A DNA stretch of 5,089 nt from 2-01-FULL-50-23 sp964509695 (lineage in GTDB: Bacteria; Patescibacteriota; Microgenomatia; UBA1400; MFAQ01): assembly GCA_964509695.1 (NCBI GenBank), contig CAZDXN010000036.1, forward strand, positions 1-5,089, read 5' to 3'. This document shows, in pieces, positions 5,036-5,089 of this stretch; the first letter of the stretch is position 1, and each line of letters begins with the position of its first letter. Position numbers and translations under genes: made by a program. The notes under the pieces were generated by a model that made no database searches, was not told where the DNA came from, and saw only the letters and a program-made list of their open reading frames with translations.

Positions 5036-5089
5036 TTATTGGTTGAGGCGGACGTCGATGCGCTCCATATCGCGAGGAAACATCGAAGC
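5036..5089 (-). CDS. C-terminal end of probable class II Asp/Asn-tRNA synthetase (partial)
   Basis: Only the last 17 codons and a TAA stop are inside the window: A-S-M-F-P-R-D-M-E-R-I-D-V-R-L-N-Q. The string 'ASMFPRDMERI' matches the extreme C-terminus of archaeal-type aspartyl- and asparaginyl-tRNA synthetases, where '(I)REA-x-x-FPRD-x-x-R' follows motif 3. If right, it is an enzyme charging tRNA(Asp) or tRNA(Asn) in the cytoplasm. In an organism without AsnRS this type of AspRS is often non-discriminating. Seventeen residues cannot separate Asp from Asn specificity, and another protein remains possible. It is 20 bases upstream of the carboxypeptidase and may be co-transcribed with it. Confidence 0.6.
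   Translation of the reverse strand, partial: ASMFPRDMERIDVRLNQ

Noticed and set aside
1..5089. CRISPR array, tRNA or rRNA gene, insertion sequence, defence system
   Set aside because: No spaced direct repeats of CRISPR size, no cloverleaf-like segment, no transposase or terminal inverted repeats, and no nuclease, helicase or toxin motifs were found. The intergenic space is under 50 bases everywhere.

Overview
The window looks like chromosomal DNA from a streamlined bacterium, most likely of the Candidate Phyla Radiation (Patescibacteria, Microgenomates-like). The basis is compact, closely spaced genes, several single-span membrane proteins of unknown function, a shortened glutamyl-tRNA synthetase, no visible Shine-Dalgarno sequences before most starts, and a C-terminal fragment resembling an archaeal-type Asp/Asn-tRNA synthetase. 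The placement is inferred from protein style and cannot be proved from this sequence. TGA acts as a normal stop: three genes end with it and no gene needs it recoded, so the Gly-UGA code of Gracilibacteria/SR1 does not apply.

Layout. Four genes run leftwards on the minus strand from about 2975 to the left edge. They are gltX (1704-2975), a membrane-anchored or secreted protein with a C-terminal domain resembling an RlpA-type double-psi beta-barrel (805-1683), a small helical protein joined to it by an ATGA overlap (488-808), and a membrane-anchored protein with a DUF5666/OB-like domain that leaves the window (1-448). Across a 29-base divergent spacer from gltX, a membrane protein with a YycI-like C-terminus runs rightwards (3005-4090). 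It converges on an S11 D-alanyl-D-alanine carboxypeptidase (4110-5015, minus). At the right edge are the last 17 codons of a probable class II Asp/Asn-tRNA synthetase (5036-5089, minus).

How the genes fit together. gltX and the edge gene serve translation. The carboxypeptidase trims peptidoglycan stem peptides outside the membrane. The 805-1683, 3005-4090 and 1-448 products all appear to be anchored with their main domains outside the cell, so the window is mostly cell-envelope genes interleaved with tRNA synthetases. No mobile element, CRISPR array, RNA gene or defence system was seen, and every intergenic gap is under 50 bases.

Most notable signals: -10-like boxes lying only 5-12 bases before several start codons, which suggests leaderless or nearly leaderless mRNAs; a self-complementary -10 box shared by two divergent genes; a perfect 19-base palindrome plus T-tract that would terminate the carboxypeptidase transcript inside the end of the opposing gene; a GluRS lacking the usual Cys-containing insertion; and a probable unannotated DPBB domain. 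I found no convincing new multi-gene system.
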